Assembly (NCBI GenBank): GCA_947594425.1
Contig: CANQED010000013.1
Coordinates: 16,140-80,139 of the forward strand
Direction: 5' to 3'
DNA length: 64,000 bases
DNA from: an uncultured Ruminiclostridium sp.
Lineage (GTDB): Bacteria > Bacillota > Clostridia > Oscillospirales > Ruminococcaceae
In this document: piece after piece, positions 40,216 through 49,079 of the stretch
How the letters are laid out: every line of letters begins with the position of its first letter
Numbering within the stretch: the stretch's first letter is position 1
Notes under the pieces: generated by a model
The model's database searches: none
The model's input: only the letters and a program-made list of their open reading frames with translations
Told to the model about the DNA's origin: nothing
Position numbers and translations under genes: made by a program

Positions 40216-40228
40216 TTTTCCTCCTTAA

Positions 40229-40990
40229 CTATCCGTCAAGCTTATTTTCGTCGTCTGTCATGGAAACCTGCGCTTCTGTCGGGGTTACGGCATCTACCGG
40301 TTTCCCACATGAGGTGCAGAAATTATCGCCGTTATACAGCGGTTTTCCGCAGTTAGAACAAACTTTTAAAGCCGTCGTCGTAGTTTGCACGGCTGTACTA
40401 TTGTTGATTACAGGCGCAGGTGCCGAAGTCTTTTTTGTTATTTTCAGTGCCAGAATAAAGCAAACAATATGCAGTATCAGAGCGACATGAGAACCTATCG
40501 ATATGGAACAGTCCTCAAAATCCGTCAACGCTCCTATTCCTTGCTGATCTATTATATTAACATAATTATATAACATCGAAACAGTACCGATAACTGATGA
40601 TATTATCCCAAGAGTTTTGCAGCGGGCTATACCTGCTATCAGTGAGAAAATTGCGGGAATAAACGCCGACATTGTTAAGCAAACGACCCATTTTCTAAAG
40701 GCGTCCATGCCGTCTCTTTGGATATAATGCAGAACATCGCCGAAATTATCATATTCAGCGCTGCTGAATATTCCTCCCCAAACATCAAACATAGGAAGTA
40801 TCATCACACATACCAAAAGGATAATGGATACTACCAACAATGAACCCGTTCCTTTTCGTTTGTTCGATAAAGCAGCAGGCGATTTTTGAACGGCATTTTG
40901 CTGCGGTGACGAATTATATACCGGCTGCCCACAATGGACGCAGAACGAATTGCCGTTCTCGATTTCTTTTCCGCACTTGGTACAGAACAT
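40229..40990 (-). CDS. Zinc-ribbon membrane protein with N- and C-terminal ribbons
   Basis: MFCTKCGKEIENGNSFCVHCGQPV and KVCSNCGKPLYNGDNFCTSCGKPV; four TM-like segments between. Confidence 0.85.
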   Translation of the reverse strand: MFCTKCGKEIENGNSFCVHCGQPVYNSSPQQNAVQKSPAALSNKRKGTGSLLVVSIILLVCVMILPMFDVWGGIFSSAEYDNFGDVLHYIQRDGMDAFRKWVVCLTMSAFIPAIFSLIAGIARCKTLGIISSVIGTVSMLYNYVNIIDQQGIGALTDFEDCSISIGSHVALILHIVCFILALKITKKTSAPAPVINNSTAVQTTTTALKVCSNCGKPLYNGDNFCTSCGKPVDAVTPTEAQVSMTDDENKLDG

Positions 40991-41007
40991 GATTTCATCC
41001 TCCGCAT

Positions 41008-42816
41008 TTAATTGGCTGTTAAGTATAAATCTGACAACGCGAACGCTGTACCACCCGCAACTGCTATATTGTCTTTTAACATTATTTTTAACGAATCTAT
41101 ATTTTTAACGTTTATATTAAAATCAAATTTATTTTTTTCCGGAGTTAACACTTGAGAATACAACAAATTATCATCCCCGTAAATATATAAAGTAGTATCA
41201 AAGTCATCCGTGTTGGGACTTTGAAGAACACCTGTAGTTCCGGAAAAGGTTTTATATTTGGAATCCAAATCATAAGTAGCAAACGCCCAGCTTTTTTCGG
41301 GAGTGCCATTCCATCTTGCAATCCATCCCTCAAGTCCGTTTTTGAAAACCTCGCCGTTTATTCCAATATTATCAAAAGATGCGTCATCTTCTAAAATATT
41401 GAGATGACTGTCACCTTGGTTTCCAGTATAACGACCAAATTCTATTCTTTCTAATTTGGTTAAACAAATCGGAGTGTCGTGTTCTACGGATTTAGCGAGA
41501 GATGTCAATTCTTTATTATCAGGCAAGATCACAAGAGCATTGTTTACAGTGGTCAACGCATCGGTGTATTCTTTTTTATTCATCAGATTTTGAACGGACT
41601 CTTTGATGTATTCAACATAATTTTCCTCTGATTTTGATTTTGCAGAAACAAAAGCCTCATCATCATTTGTTGCAATTGCCCTATCTAACAGGTCAAAAGC
41701 CTCAGCATAATCAAATTCATTTATTAATTCGGTCACCTGATTTAGTACGTCGGATTTATACTCTTCAAGAATATCGCTTTTCGCTTCGTCGAGCTTAGAT
41801 TTATCGATATTTTCAGGCAAAATGCTTTCAGCCGTGTTTATATACGAGAGAGCACTTTCGTATTCTCCGAAAGATATGTAGCTGTCTGCCTGCTCCACAA
41901 TATAGTCGATATATTTCGGATACAGTTCGTTAAGCTTGGTCTGCGCCTCGCTGTAATTCTCGTCAGATTCGGATATCTTGTTATATTCGGTTATTGCTTC
42001 TTCATAATCGCCGTTAGCGTAATAATCATTTCCGGCGCTGAACGCATTCCTTGATTCTTCTATGACCATCAATTCTTGTTTTTTACTTTCTGCCTGATCG
42101 TAGCCCATATTTGCAAGCTCCGTCAACTGTACGTCAGCGGTAGAATAATCTATTTCTTTATTATTATATTTTTCGGTTATCGAGTTTGCCTCGGCATCAA
42201 GTATCTCATCGATTTTTTCTTCTCCGCCTTCAAACTTCATGTCAGAAAGTGCGTTTAATTCATTTACGGCTTCTGTGTATTCTATCTCGTTGTTTTGAAA
42301 TTTTGCAGCGGTATCATCAACTCTGCCGTTAAGCAGCAATTTAAGAATATTGTCCTGTATAAAATCGTCGGCTACCTCGTTGTTGTATTTGGATACCGCA
42401 AGAGAGTAATCGCCGTCATTCATTGAGTTATACACGCTGTATGCAGAACCGGTAAAGAAAATAACAACAGCGGTAATTCCCAAAGCGATGATAACGGTCA
42501 TAACAATTATCAAAATTATTAATGCTTTTTTGCTCTTGCTGAGCTTTTTCTTTTCTTTCGGGGTTTTAGGTCCTTTTATATGCTGTGCAGGCGGTACATT
42601 TGCAGATTGGTATGTAGTAGGGGTATCGGTCGGGGTAGGTATCGGTGTTTGGACCGGCGTAGGCGTTGGGGTAGGTGCAGGCTGAGCGAATGAATGAGCT
42701 TCACTGTTCGGCACAGGCGTGGTCTCCGAAGAAGTTGCGATCGGCACACGTTCTCCGCAAGCCTCGCAGAACATATCACCATCATTTAATTTAGCTCCGC
42801 ATTTTTCACAAAACAT
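41008..42816 (-). CDS. Zinc-ribbon/TM protein with TPR-like helical repeats and C-terminal NPCBM-like domain
   Basis: MFCEKCGAKLNDGDMFCEACGERV; Pro/Thr linker; TM; helical repeats; C-terminus DTTLYIYGDDNLLYSQVLTPEKNKFDFNINVKNIDSLKIMLKDN...FALSDLYL. Confidence 0.82.
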   Translation of the reverse strand: MFCEKCGAKLNDGDMFCEACGERVPIATSSETTPVPNSEAHSFAQPAPTPTPTPVQTPIPTPTDTPTTYQSANVPPAQHIKGPKTPKEKKKLSKSKKALIILIIVMTVIIALGITAVVIFFTGSAYSVYNSMNDGDYSLAVSKYNNEVADDFIQDNILKLLLNGRVDDTAAKFQNNEIEYTEAVNELNALSDMKFEGGEEKIDEILDAEANSITEKYNNKEIDYSTADVQLTELANMGYDQAESKKQELMVIEESRNAFSAGNDYYANGDYEEAITEYNKISESDENYSEAQTKLNELYPKYIDYIVEQADSYISFGEYESALSYINTAESILPENIDKSKLDEAKSDILEEYKSDVLNQVTELINEFDYAEAFDLLDRAIATNDDEAFVSAKSKSEENYVEYIKESVQNLMNKKEYTDALTTVNNALVILPDNKELTSLAKSVEHDTPICLTKLERIEFGRYTGNQGDSHLNILEDDASFDNIGINGEVFKNGLEGWIARWNGTPEKSWAFATYDLDSKYKTFSGTTGVLQSPNTDDFDTTLYIYGDDNLLYSQVLTPEKNKFDFNINVKNIDSLKIMLKDNIAVAGGTAFALSDLYLTAN

Positions 42817-42858
42817 AATTTACAGCTCCTCTCTGCCATTTTGATAAATGGTCACTCA

Positions 42859-43632
42859 TTATAAATTTAAATTAATATCATTCATGCCAGTAATAACTTT
42901 CCAAGCGCCGTTTACTTTTACACAATATACAGTAACATTTGTGGAGTCTTTGTCCAAGCTTCCTTCAATTATAGTTTTCATTTCAACACAGCACATTTCT
43001 TCGGCATTATCAAGATTTGATTTCTTGTATAGTAAGCTTAATTCGGCTAAGCTTTCGGTATCATCACTTGCGTCAAAAAACGATTTTTTGAACTTGTTAA
43101 GATTATCTTCTTTTTCGCTTTCACTCAAAGTAGATAAACTTACAACCTCGCAGGAAATTTTATAATCATCACCATAGAGTGACATATATTGTTCTTTTAC
43201 TTTATCACGCTCCTCCGGATTATTGTATATCTCCTTAATATTTGATGTACCGTAGATTTCTTCAAGATTTTCTTTAAGATAAGAGTTGTTTTCAACCATA
43301 ATGTTTACAGCTCCGTCCAAGTCCAAAGCAAAACAATCACACATGGTGTTATAGTCCAACTCTGTCGCAGCAACGAAATACCTTTTAGCGAGATCTTCCG
43401 GAGATTGATGTGAGCCCAAGTTTACAATAAGCAATATTGCACCAACTAAAATAACGATCGCCGCAATTACTATTAACAAAACTAACTTTAAGGATTTATT
43501 ATTTGTCTTTTGTTGAACAGCAACCGTTCCGTCTTGATTTATGGGCTGAGAGGTTATACTTATCGGCTCTCCGCAGTAGCCGCAGAATTTTTCGTTATCT
43601 CCTATTTGTGCTCCGCATTTTTTGCATATCAT
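42859..43632 (-). CDS. Zinc-ribbon/TM protein with extracytoplasmic DUF4878-like domain
   Basis: MICKKCGAQIGDNEKFCGYCGEPI; single TM; C-terminal VTVYCVKVNGAWKVITGM. Confidence 0.8.
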   Translation of the reverse strand: MICKKCGAQIGDNEKFCGYCGEPISITSQPINQDGTVAVQQKTNNKSLKLVLLIVIAAIVILVGAILLIVNLGSHQSPEDLAKRYFVAATELDYNTMCDCFALDLDGAVNIMVENNSYLKENLEEIYGTSNIKEIYNNPEERDKVKEQYMSLYGDDYKISCEVVSLSTLSESEKEDNLNKFKKSFFDASDDTESLAELSLLYKKSNLDNAEEMCCVEMKTIIEGSLDKDSTNVTVYCVKVNGAWKVITGMNDINLNL

Positions 43633-43636
43633 ACGT

Positions 43637-44389
43637 TTATGCTCCTTTCACTTTCTCACCGCAGCCTGAACAAAAGACAGCGGTATTTGACAAAATTTTA
43701 TTACATTTAGGACAGCGAACAACGCTCTCTGAATTGTTGCTTAAGTTAGACTGATCTGTTTGTACCGGATTATTTCCTTGTTCCTTTACGACTTTGTTAC
43801 CACAGCCGGAACAAAATTCAGCCTCAGCAGAAATTTCTTTGCCGCATATTGCACATTTAATGGTGTTTATTTGAACGCTTTGCTCAACAGAAGGATAATG
43901 CTTTTCTGCTTGGGATTCTGGGGGTGCTATTTTATTTCCGCAATTAGTGCAAAATGTCTTATCGGGCGCTATTATTGCACCACATTTGTTGCAAATATTT
44001 CCGCTTATGTTATTTTCTTCGTTATTTGTGCTTAAAGAGTCAACTCTTGCTCCACAGGAGTAGCAAAATAATGAATCGCTTAATAATTCTGAACCACAGT
44101 TTGGACAGATTGCCACTCCTTTTAAAACATTAAGCTGGCACTCAAATTCTTTTATATTTTTTTCGGCATTATCAATCTCTTTTATCATTGTTTCAAACTG
44201 TTCTTCGTATGTCTGCTTGTGTATCTCATAATACTTTTTCCCGATTTGTAAGTAGAAATTGTCTATCTTCTTTTTTTCATCTGTTATTAAACTGTTTATT
44301 TTTATGGACTCCGTCACGTTCTTTGTTTTCTGAACGAAGTTTTGTCCTGTCTGCGAAATTTTCTTGCCAACATTGTTAATTGTCGACAT
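43637..44389 (-). CDS. Soluble protein with coiled coil and four zinc ribbons
   Basis: ICPNCGSELLSDSLFCYSCG, ICNKCGAIIAPDKTFCTNCG, KCAICGKEISAEAEFCSGCG, RCPKCNKILSNTAVFCSGCG. Confidence 0.85.
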   Translation of the reverse strand: MSTINNVGKKISQTGQNFVQKTKNVTESIKINSLITDEKKKIDNFYLQIGKKYYEIHKQTYEEQFETMIKEIDNAEKNIKEFECQLNVLKGVAICPNCGSELLSDSLFCYSCGARVDSLSTNNEENNISGNICNKCGAIIAPDKTFCTNCGNKIAPPESQAEKHYPSVEQSVQINTIKCAICGKEISAEAEFCSGCGNKVVKEQGNNPVQTDQSNLSNNSESVVRCPKCNKILSNTAVFCSGCGEKVKGA

Positions 44390-44758
44390 TTTACTATTCC
44401 TCCTAATAATTATAATTTTATTTCCTTACATGTATCATAAATAAAATCTCATTTGCTATCATCTGTATAATTTACTCAAACAGGAATATTACAAAATTTT
44501 CATTTTGTCCTATTCAAGCAAGAAAAGTGTTCTCATAAAGCGTTATTATTATATGATTTTTGAATAATTGTTGAAAAAACAGAATAGGAAATCAGGCCGT
44601 ATTGAAAAATACACATAACGGTCTTAATTTTCTATATCTTTTTACGGTAAATTTTTAATTAAAAGCCTTGCTTTTTTCCAAAATATATGATACAATTAAA
44701 AAAATAATCGAATTACGCTGTTGTTTGTTGAAATAGATAGACAAAATGAAAATTATGT

Positions 44759-45607
44759 CTAATGCACCAGTCCCAACATTTCAAGCTGTCTTGTGTGCTC
44801 TTCTCCTGTGGAGATGAGATATATCCGTGTGGTTTCCACCGAGCTGTGTCCGAGCAGGTCGGCGAGCTTGACGATGTCGCGAGTAGCTTTATAATACACC
44901 CTTGCAAACAAATGCCGCAGGTTGTGCGGGAATACCTTTGAAGCCTGCACGCCCGCTTTCTTACACAATGACTTCATTTCCGCCCATATCTGTTTGCGGG
45001 AAATGCCTTTGCCGCTTTTGGTGATAAAGATCTCACCGAAAGCGATTTTTTGTTTTTTAGCATATTTAAGCAGCTTTCGGCACAGCTTTCCGGGCAGAAG
45101 TATCGTGCGTATCTTGCCCTTGAGCGAGATTTCCGCCCGCCCCGCGTTTAACGCCTCGATCGTGATGTATTTTACCTCCGATACTCGTATGCCGGTAGCG
45201 CCGATAGTTTCTATAAGCAGGGAAAGCCGCCTCTTGCCCGATCTTTCGGCTTCGGAAATCAGCTTTTCATATTCGTCTTTTCTCAAGCTGCGGTTTTCCT
45301 CCTGAAACGTCCTGCGCTGTACACGAAGATATTTTATTCTGATATTCAATCCCGCAAAGCGGCAGTAGGTGTTTATCGCCGCCAATATGGAATTAACGGT
45401 CGCAGGTTTGTACGCTTTTTTAAGCAAATGCTCCTTGTATAAAAGCACCTCGTCTTTTGATATCGCCTTGTTTCCTAACCACCCGAAAAACTCAGAAATA
45501 TCACGCATATATTTTTCGATCGTCCCGACCTCGCGCTCTTCGCTTATCAGCCATTGCTTGAATTTGTTAATGCTGTCGGCTTTTGTGTCAATAATAGGCT
45601 TGCCCAT
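44759..45607 (-). CDS. Tyrosine-type recombinase/integrase
   Basis: SAM-like N-terminal domain; catalytic R (GATGIRVSEV), HNLRHLFA, LGHSSVETTRIYL with Tyr. Confidence 0.93.
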   Translation of the reverse strand: MGKPIIDTKADSINKFKQWLISEEREVGTIEKYMRDISEFFGWLGNKAISKDEVLLYKEHLLKKAYKPATVNSILAAINTYCRFAGLNIRIKYLRVQRRTFQEENRSLRKDEYEKLISEAERSGKRRLSLLIETIGATGIRVSEVKYITIEALNAGRAEISLKGKIRTILLPGKLCRKLLKYAKKQKIAFGEIFITKSGKGISRKQIWAEMKSLCKKAGVQASKVFPHNLRHLFARVYYKATRDIVKLADLLGHSSVETTRIYLISTGEEHTRQLEMLGLVH

Positions 45608-45767
45608 TGCATTGCACCTCCTGTTTTTGCTTATTTTAATACATTTTTGGGGGAAATTCAAATAAGCACAAGCTTCTTGCAATCAGCGCATTTTTGGTGT
45701 ATAATAATACTCGGATGATATGTGCCAAAATTGCTTGTAATACAGTGTTTAATCAGAGGATGATCAT

Positions 45768-46023
45768 ATGTCAGCACGCGGGAAAAGTATAAATCTGTTC
45801 TTAATGGACGGGGATGCCGGCGGAAGAATAAGATGCACACTTGCAAATTGGACAGGCGTCGCCTACAAGATACTGAGAACCGAGGCTGCGGGAGGATATG
45901 CTTTTTACCAGCCCGTCATATGCGGCGATGTTTGTTATAGGCAAGAGCGCCAATGGTCTGACAAGCTGGAAAACAGCTGACGGCAAAACTCTAAAGTCGC
46001 TGGAAATCGGCAAGGATGAATAG
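45768..46023 (+). pseudogene. GIY-YIG nuclease/DUF4357 family gene with internal deletion and frameshift
   Basis: Frame 1 (45768) MSARGKSINLFLMDGDAGGRIRCTLANWTGVAYKI matches the family N-terminus; another frame (45898-46023) reads MLFTSPSYAAMFVIGKSANGLTSWKTADGKTLKSLEIGKDE*, matching the DUF4357 C-terminus; middle absent. Confidence 0.75.
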
Positions 46024-46160
46024 GGTTGAGACAATGAATTCCCCTCCCCTCGCATAACCGTCAAGGGTTGAGGCGATAAGATTTGTCGTTTCCGAAAAAA
46101 TCCCATTTCATGCGGATTTACGAAACCGGTTTATAATATTCAGATAAAAGGGGCTTTCTA

Positions 46161-46736
46161 ATGGTCACAGGCGGACTCAAAAATAAGATCGACGGGATTT
46201 GGGATATTTTTTGGTCGAGCGGTTTGACTAACCCCTTGACTGTAATTGAACAGATAACTTATCTTATCTTTATTAAAATACTTGATGACAATGAGCAGAA
46301 GAAAGAATCCAATGCGGCGGCTTTTGATATGCCGGTCGTCGATCCGATCTTTGACAAGAAACATCAAGACTGCCGCTGGAGTAAATTTTGCCATTTTGGG
46401 GCAGAAGCTATGTTCAAGAACATGACCGACAAGGTCTTCCCTTTTATCAAAGAAGAGCTTCATGCCGGCAAGGATACCGCTTTTGCAAAATATATGAAAG
46501 ACGCGCTGTTTCTTGTGCCGTCTCCGCGTGTGCTGATTCGTGTGGTGGATATGTTGAACAGCCTTGACCTCAATAATAAAGACATTATGGGCGATGTCTA
46601 CGAGTATCTGCTGTCTAAAATTGCACAAAGCGGCACAAACGGACAATTCCGAACACCTCGACATATTATCAAAATGATGGTTGAGCTTATGAAGCCGAAC
46701 CTTGATGATATTATCTGCGATGAAGCCGTTGCGTGA
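46161..46736 (+). pseudogene. hsdM: Type I restriction-modification DNA methylase subunit HsdM, truncated after N-terminal domain
   Basis: HsdM_N domain MVTGGLKNKIDGIWDIFWSSGLTNPLTVIEQITYLIFIKILDD... NGQFRTPRHIIKMMVELMKPNLDDIICDEAVA*; ends where ICDPAxGTxGF motif should begin. Confidence 0.85.
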
Positions 46737-46928
46737 TTGATACAAGGATTTCTGCCCGTTTTCGTTAGGGCGTTTTACGATACATAGGAATTACCGCCTT
46801 TCTCACACCGAGGGGTGTGCAGAGGGCTTATTTTTTTGTCTCTCGGCAGCGAAGTCATCTCTCGTTTAGCGGTGCGGGGTGTGCAGACTGGATGGGCTTG
46901 CACACGCACATAACGAAAAGCCTTGTCC

Positions 46929-46956
46929 CGTAACGATTTGCAGGAGTATCGTTACG
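46929..46956. repeat. Inverted repeat CGTAACGAT-N10-ATCGTTACG
   Basis: Perfect 9-bp arms in the non-coding region between truncated hsdM and HTH gene. Confidence 0.7.
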
Positions 46957-47081
46957 AGGGTGTGCAATAACGATAAATGATATGAAACGACAACAAATTG
47001 CAGGAAACCTATTGAAAAACGCATCAAAATCTGCTATAATACAGAATGGATTATTTTAAGAGTTCAGTTGGAGGTGCAGAG

Positions 47082-47276
47082 ATGGCAGATGTCGCAAATG
47101 ATAACTGGATAAATATAGATGAAGCCGCGGAATATCTCGGCGTTAAACCAGGAACCATTCGAGATTGGATTAGGAAAGACAAAGGCGTTCCTGCGCATAA
47201 AGTGGGCAAGTTATGGAAATTCAAGCGTTCAGAATTAGATGCTTGGATACAAAGTGGAAAAAGCGCCGAAAACTAA
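47082..47276 (+). CDS. Helix-turn-helix (excisionase/MerR-like) DNA-binding protein
   Basis: WINIDEAAEYLGVKPGTIRDWIRKDKGVPAHKVGKLWKFKRSELDAWI. Confidence 0.9.
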   Translation: MADVANDNWINIDEAAEYLGVKPGTIRDWIRKDKGVPAHKVGKLWKFKRSELDAWIQSGKSAEN

Positions 47277-47300
47277 TAACACACGGAAGGTAAACATAGT

Positions 47301-49061
47301 ATGAGCAAAACGGTAAAATGCCTAAGCCTGTTTGCGGGCATAGGTGGTTTCGAAGTTGGAATGTCCCCTTGTGGTTTCAGGTTTACGAACACATTAGAGT
47401 GGGACGAGAATTGTTGCATTACATTGAATGCAAATAAGGAATTGACAGGGGCTTTGGAAGATGAGATTAAGCCCATTGATATTATGAAAATGGAGCCTGC
47501 AGATTTTTCAAGCGAGCAGGTGGATTATATTGTTGGCGGTCCCCCTTGCCAGAGCTTTTCTGCTGCAGGAAGACGAGCAGGAGGAGTTGCTGGAACGAGC
47601 GATACCCGTGGTACTCTCTTTTGGTATTACTGTCAATATGTAAAACATTTTCAACCGAAGGCGTTTGTCTTTGAGAACGTCAGAGGTATTCTCTCTTCCA
47701 AAAAAGGGGAAGATTTTAAAATAATCTGTGCTTCATTTGAAGAAGTCGGATATCGACTATATTGGAGAATTTTGAATGCAGCGGACTTTGGTGTTCCACA
47801 GCAACGTGAGAGGGTGTTTTTAGTAGGTATAAGGAACGACTTGAATGTTGCGTTTAAGTTCCCTCGTCCTACGCACGGCCCCGATTCCCCTAACAAGACT
47901 CCGTATGTCACTGTAAGGGAATCCATCGCAGACATTACCGATGAGAACGAGGTCGTTCCTCCGTACGGAGGTAAATATGGGGATCTACTCCCCGATATTC
48001 CGGTAGGAGAAAACTATAGATTTTATACGGAAGAAATGGGGCATCCAAATCCTCTGTTTGCTTGGCGTTCGAAGTTCTCTAATTTTTTATATAAGGTCGA
48101 TCCAGATGATATTTGCAAAACGATCATCGCCTATCAGGGAAGATATGATGGTCCCTTCCATTGGCATAATAGAAAGTGTACTGTTGAGGAACTAAAAAGG
48201 ATGCAGGGCTTCCCTGCAGAATACAATATTCCACAGAAATATGCGGAAGGTGTCAAGCAAGTTGGGAATTCGGTTTGTCCTCCCGTTGCCAAGCAAATCG
48301 GCATGGCCTTGCGATACCAAGTTGAAGGTCTGAGCGAATATGAGGTTCCTTTGCTGGAGCCTGACGAAGTATTGAGCTTCGACAAGATGAAGGGAAAACG
48401 TGCGAAAAAAACTCATGAAAAAAAGGTTACAAAGGTTGTAAATGATGCCCAGATGAGTATTTTTGACTATATGCAAGAAAAGCCAGAATATGTTGACGAA
48501 AAGAAACATCGCACATTTAATGGGCATAAAATTGTGTGGAAATTTGTCGATGGTGAACTTTTTGTGAGTATCGACAAATCGAAAGCTGCACCTGTGGCTA
48601 CTATCGACCTAAACTTCTTTGGCGGAGTTACAACAAACTTGAAAAGGATAAAAGTGGATGCTTATCGTTCTGATGTACATGATGAGGATTTAACTCTTAT
48701 GTGGAATGAGATACACAGGGCGATTAGCGAATATACGACTTATGATTCACTCATGCCCTTGTATGGACATTTTACAGAGCCATATCCTAAGTTTGTTATT
48801 AAGTTTTCATCCGATAGTTCGTGTGAAGCTATACAGTTTCAAAAAGTAGCTTTGGATGAAAAATACCGTACAAAGATTTTGGCGTTTTCAAAGTTTCCGA
48901 TTGATGTTGAAGATTATGAAGAATACTTTGCAAGAATGCGCTCGATTGGTTTCGATGTACGAACGAATCAAACAAACAGAACGGTTCCGTTAGAGCATTT
49001 TAGAATTTGCTATCCTTTCACTTTACCGAGTGACTGGAAAGATAAAACGGAATGGGAATGA
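47301..49061 (+). CDS. DNA (cytosine-5-)-methyltransferase with ~230-aa C-terminal extension
   Basis: LSLFAGIGGFEVGM (I), GGPPCQSFSAAGRR (IV), FENVRG (VI), QQRERVFLVG (VIII), QVGNSVCPPVAKQIG (X). Confidence 0.95.
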   Translation: MSKTVKCLSLFAGIGGFEVGMSPCGFRFTNTLEWDENCCITLNANKELTGALEDEIKPIDIMKMEPADFSSEQVDYIVGGPPCQSFSAAGRRAGGVAGTSDTRGTLFWYYCQYVKHFQPKAFVFENVRGILSSKKGEDFKIICASFEEVGYRLYWRILNAADFGVPQQRERVFLVGIRNDLNVAFKFPRPTHGPDSPNKTPYVTVRESIADITDENEVVPPYGGKYGDLLPDIPVGENYRFYTEEMGHPNPLFAWRSKFSNFLYKVDPDDICKTIIAYQGRYDGPFHWHNRKCTVEELKRMQGFPAEYNIPQKYAEGVKQVGNSVCPPVAKQIGMALRYQVEGLSEYEVPLLEPDEVLSFDKMKGKRAKKTHEKKVTKVVNDAQMSIFDYMQEKPEYVDEKKHRTFNGHKIVWKFVDGELFVSIDKSKAAPVATIDLNFFGGVTTNLKRIKVDAYRSDVHDEDLTLMWNEIHRAISEYTTYDSLMPLYGHFTEPYPKFVIKFSSDSSCEAIQFQKVALDEKYRTKILAFSKFPIDVEDYEEYFARMRSIGFDVRTNQTNRTVPLEHFRICYPFTLPSDWKDKTEWE

Positions 49062-49079
49062 CGCTTTTGGAGGTATAGT

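Noticed and set aside
46023-46072. Direct repeat GGGTTGAG (46023 and 46065) as att core
   Set aside because: Only 8 bp, no second boundary copy identified in the window, so not enough support for an attachment site.
46158-46745. Minus-strand 195-aa ORF opposite hsdM fragment
   Set aside because: No recognisable domain; the plus-strand HsdM_N homology is clear.
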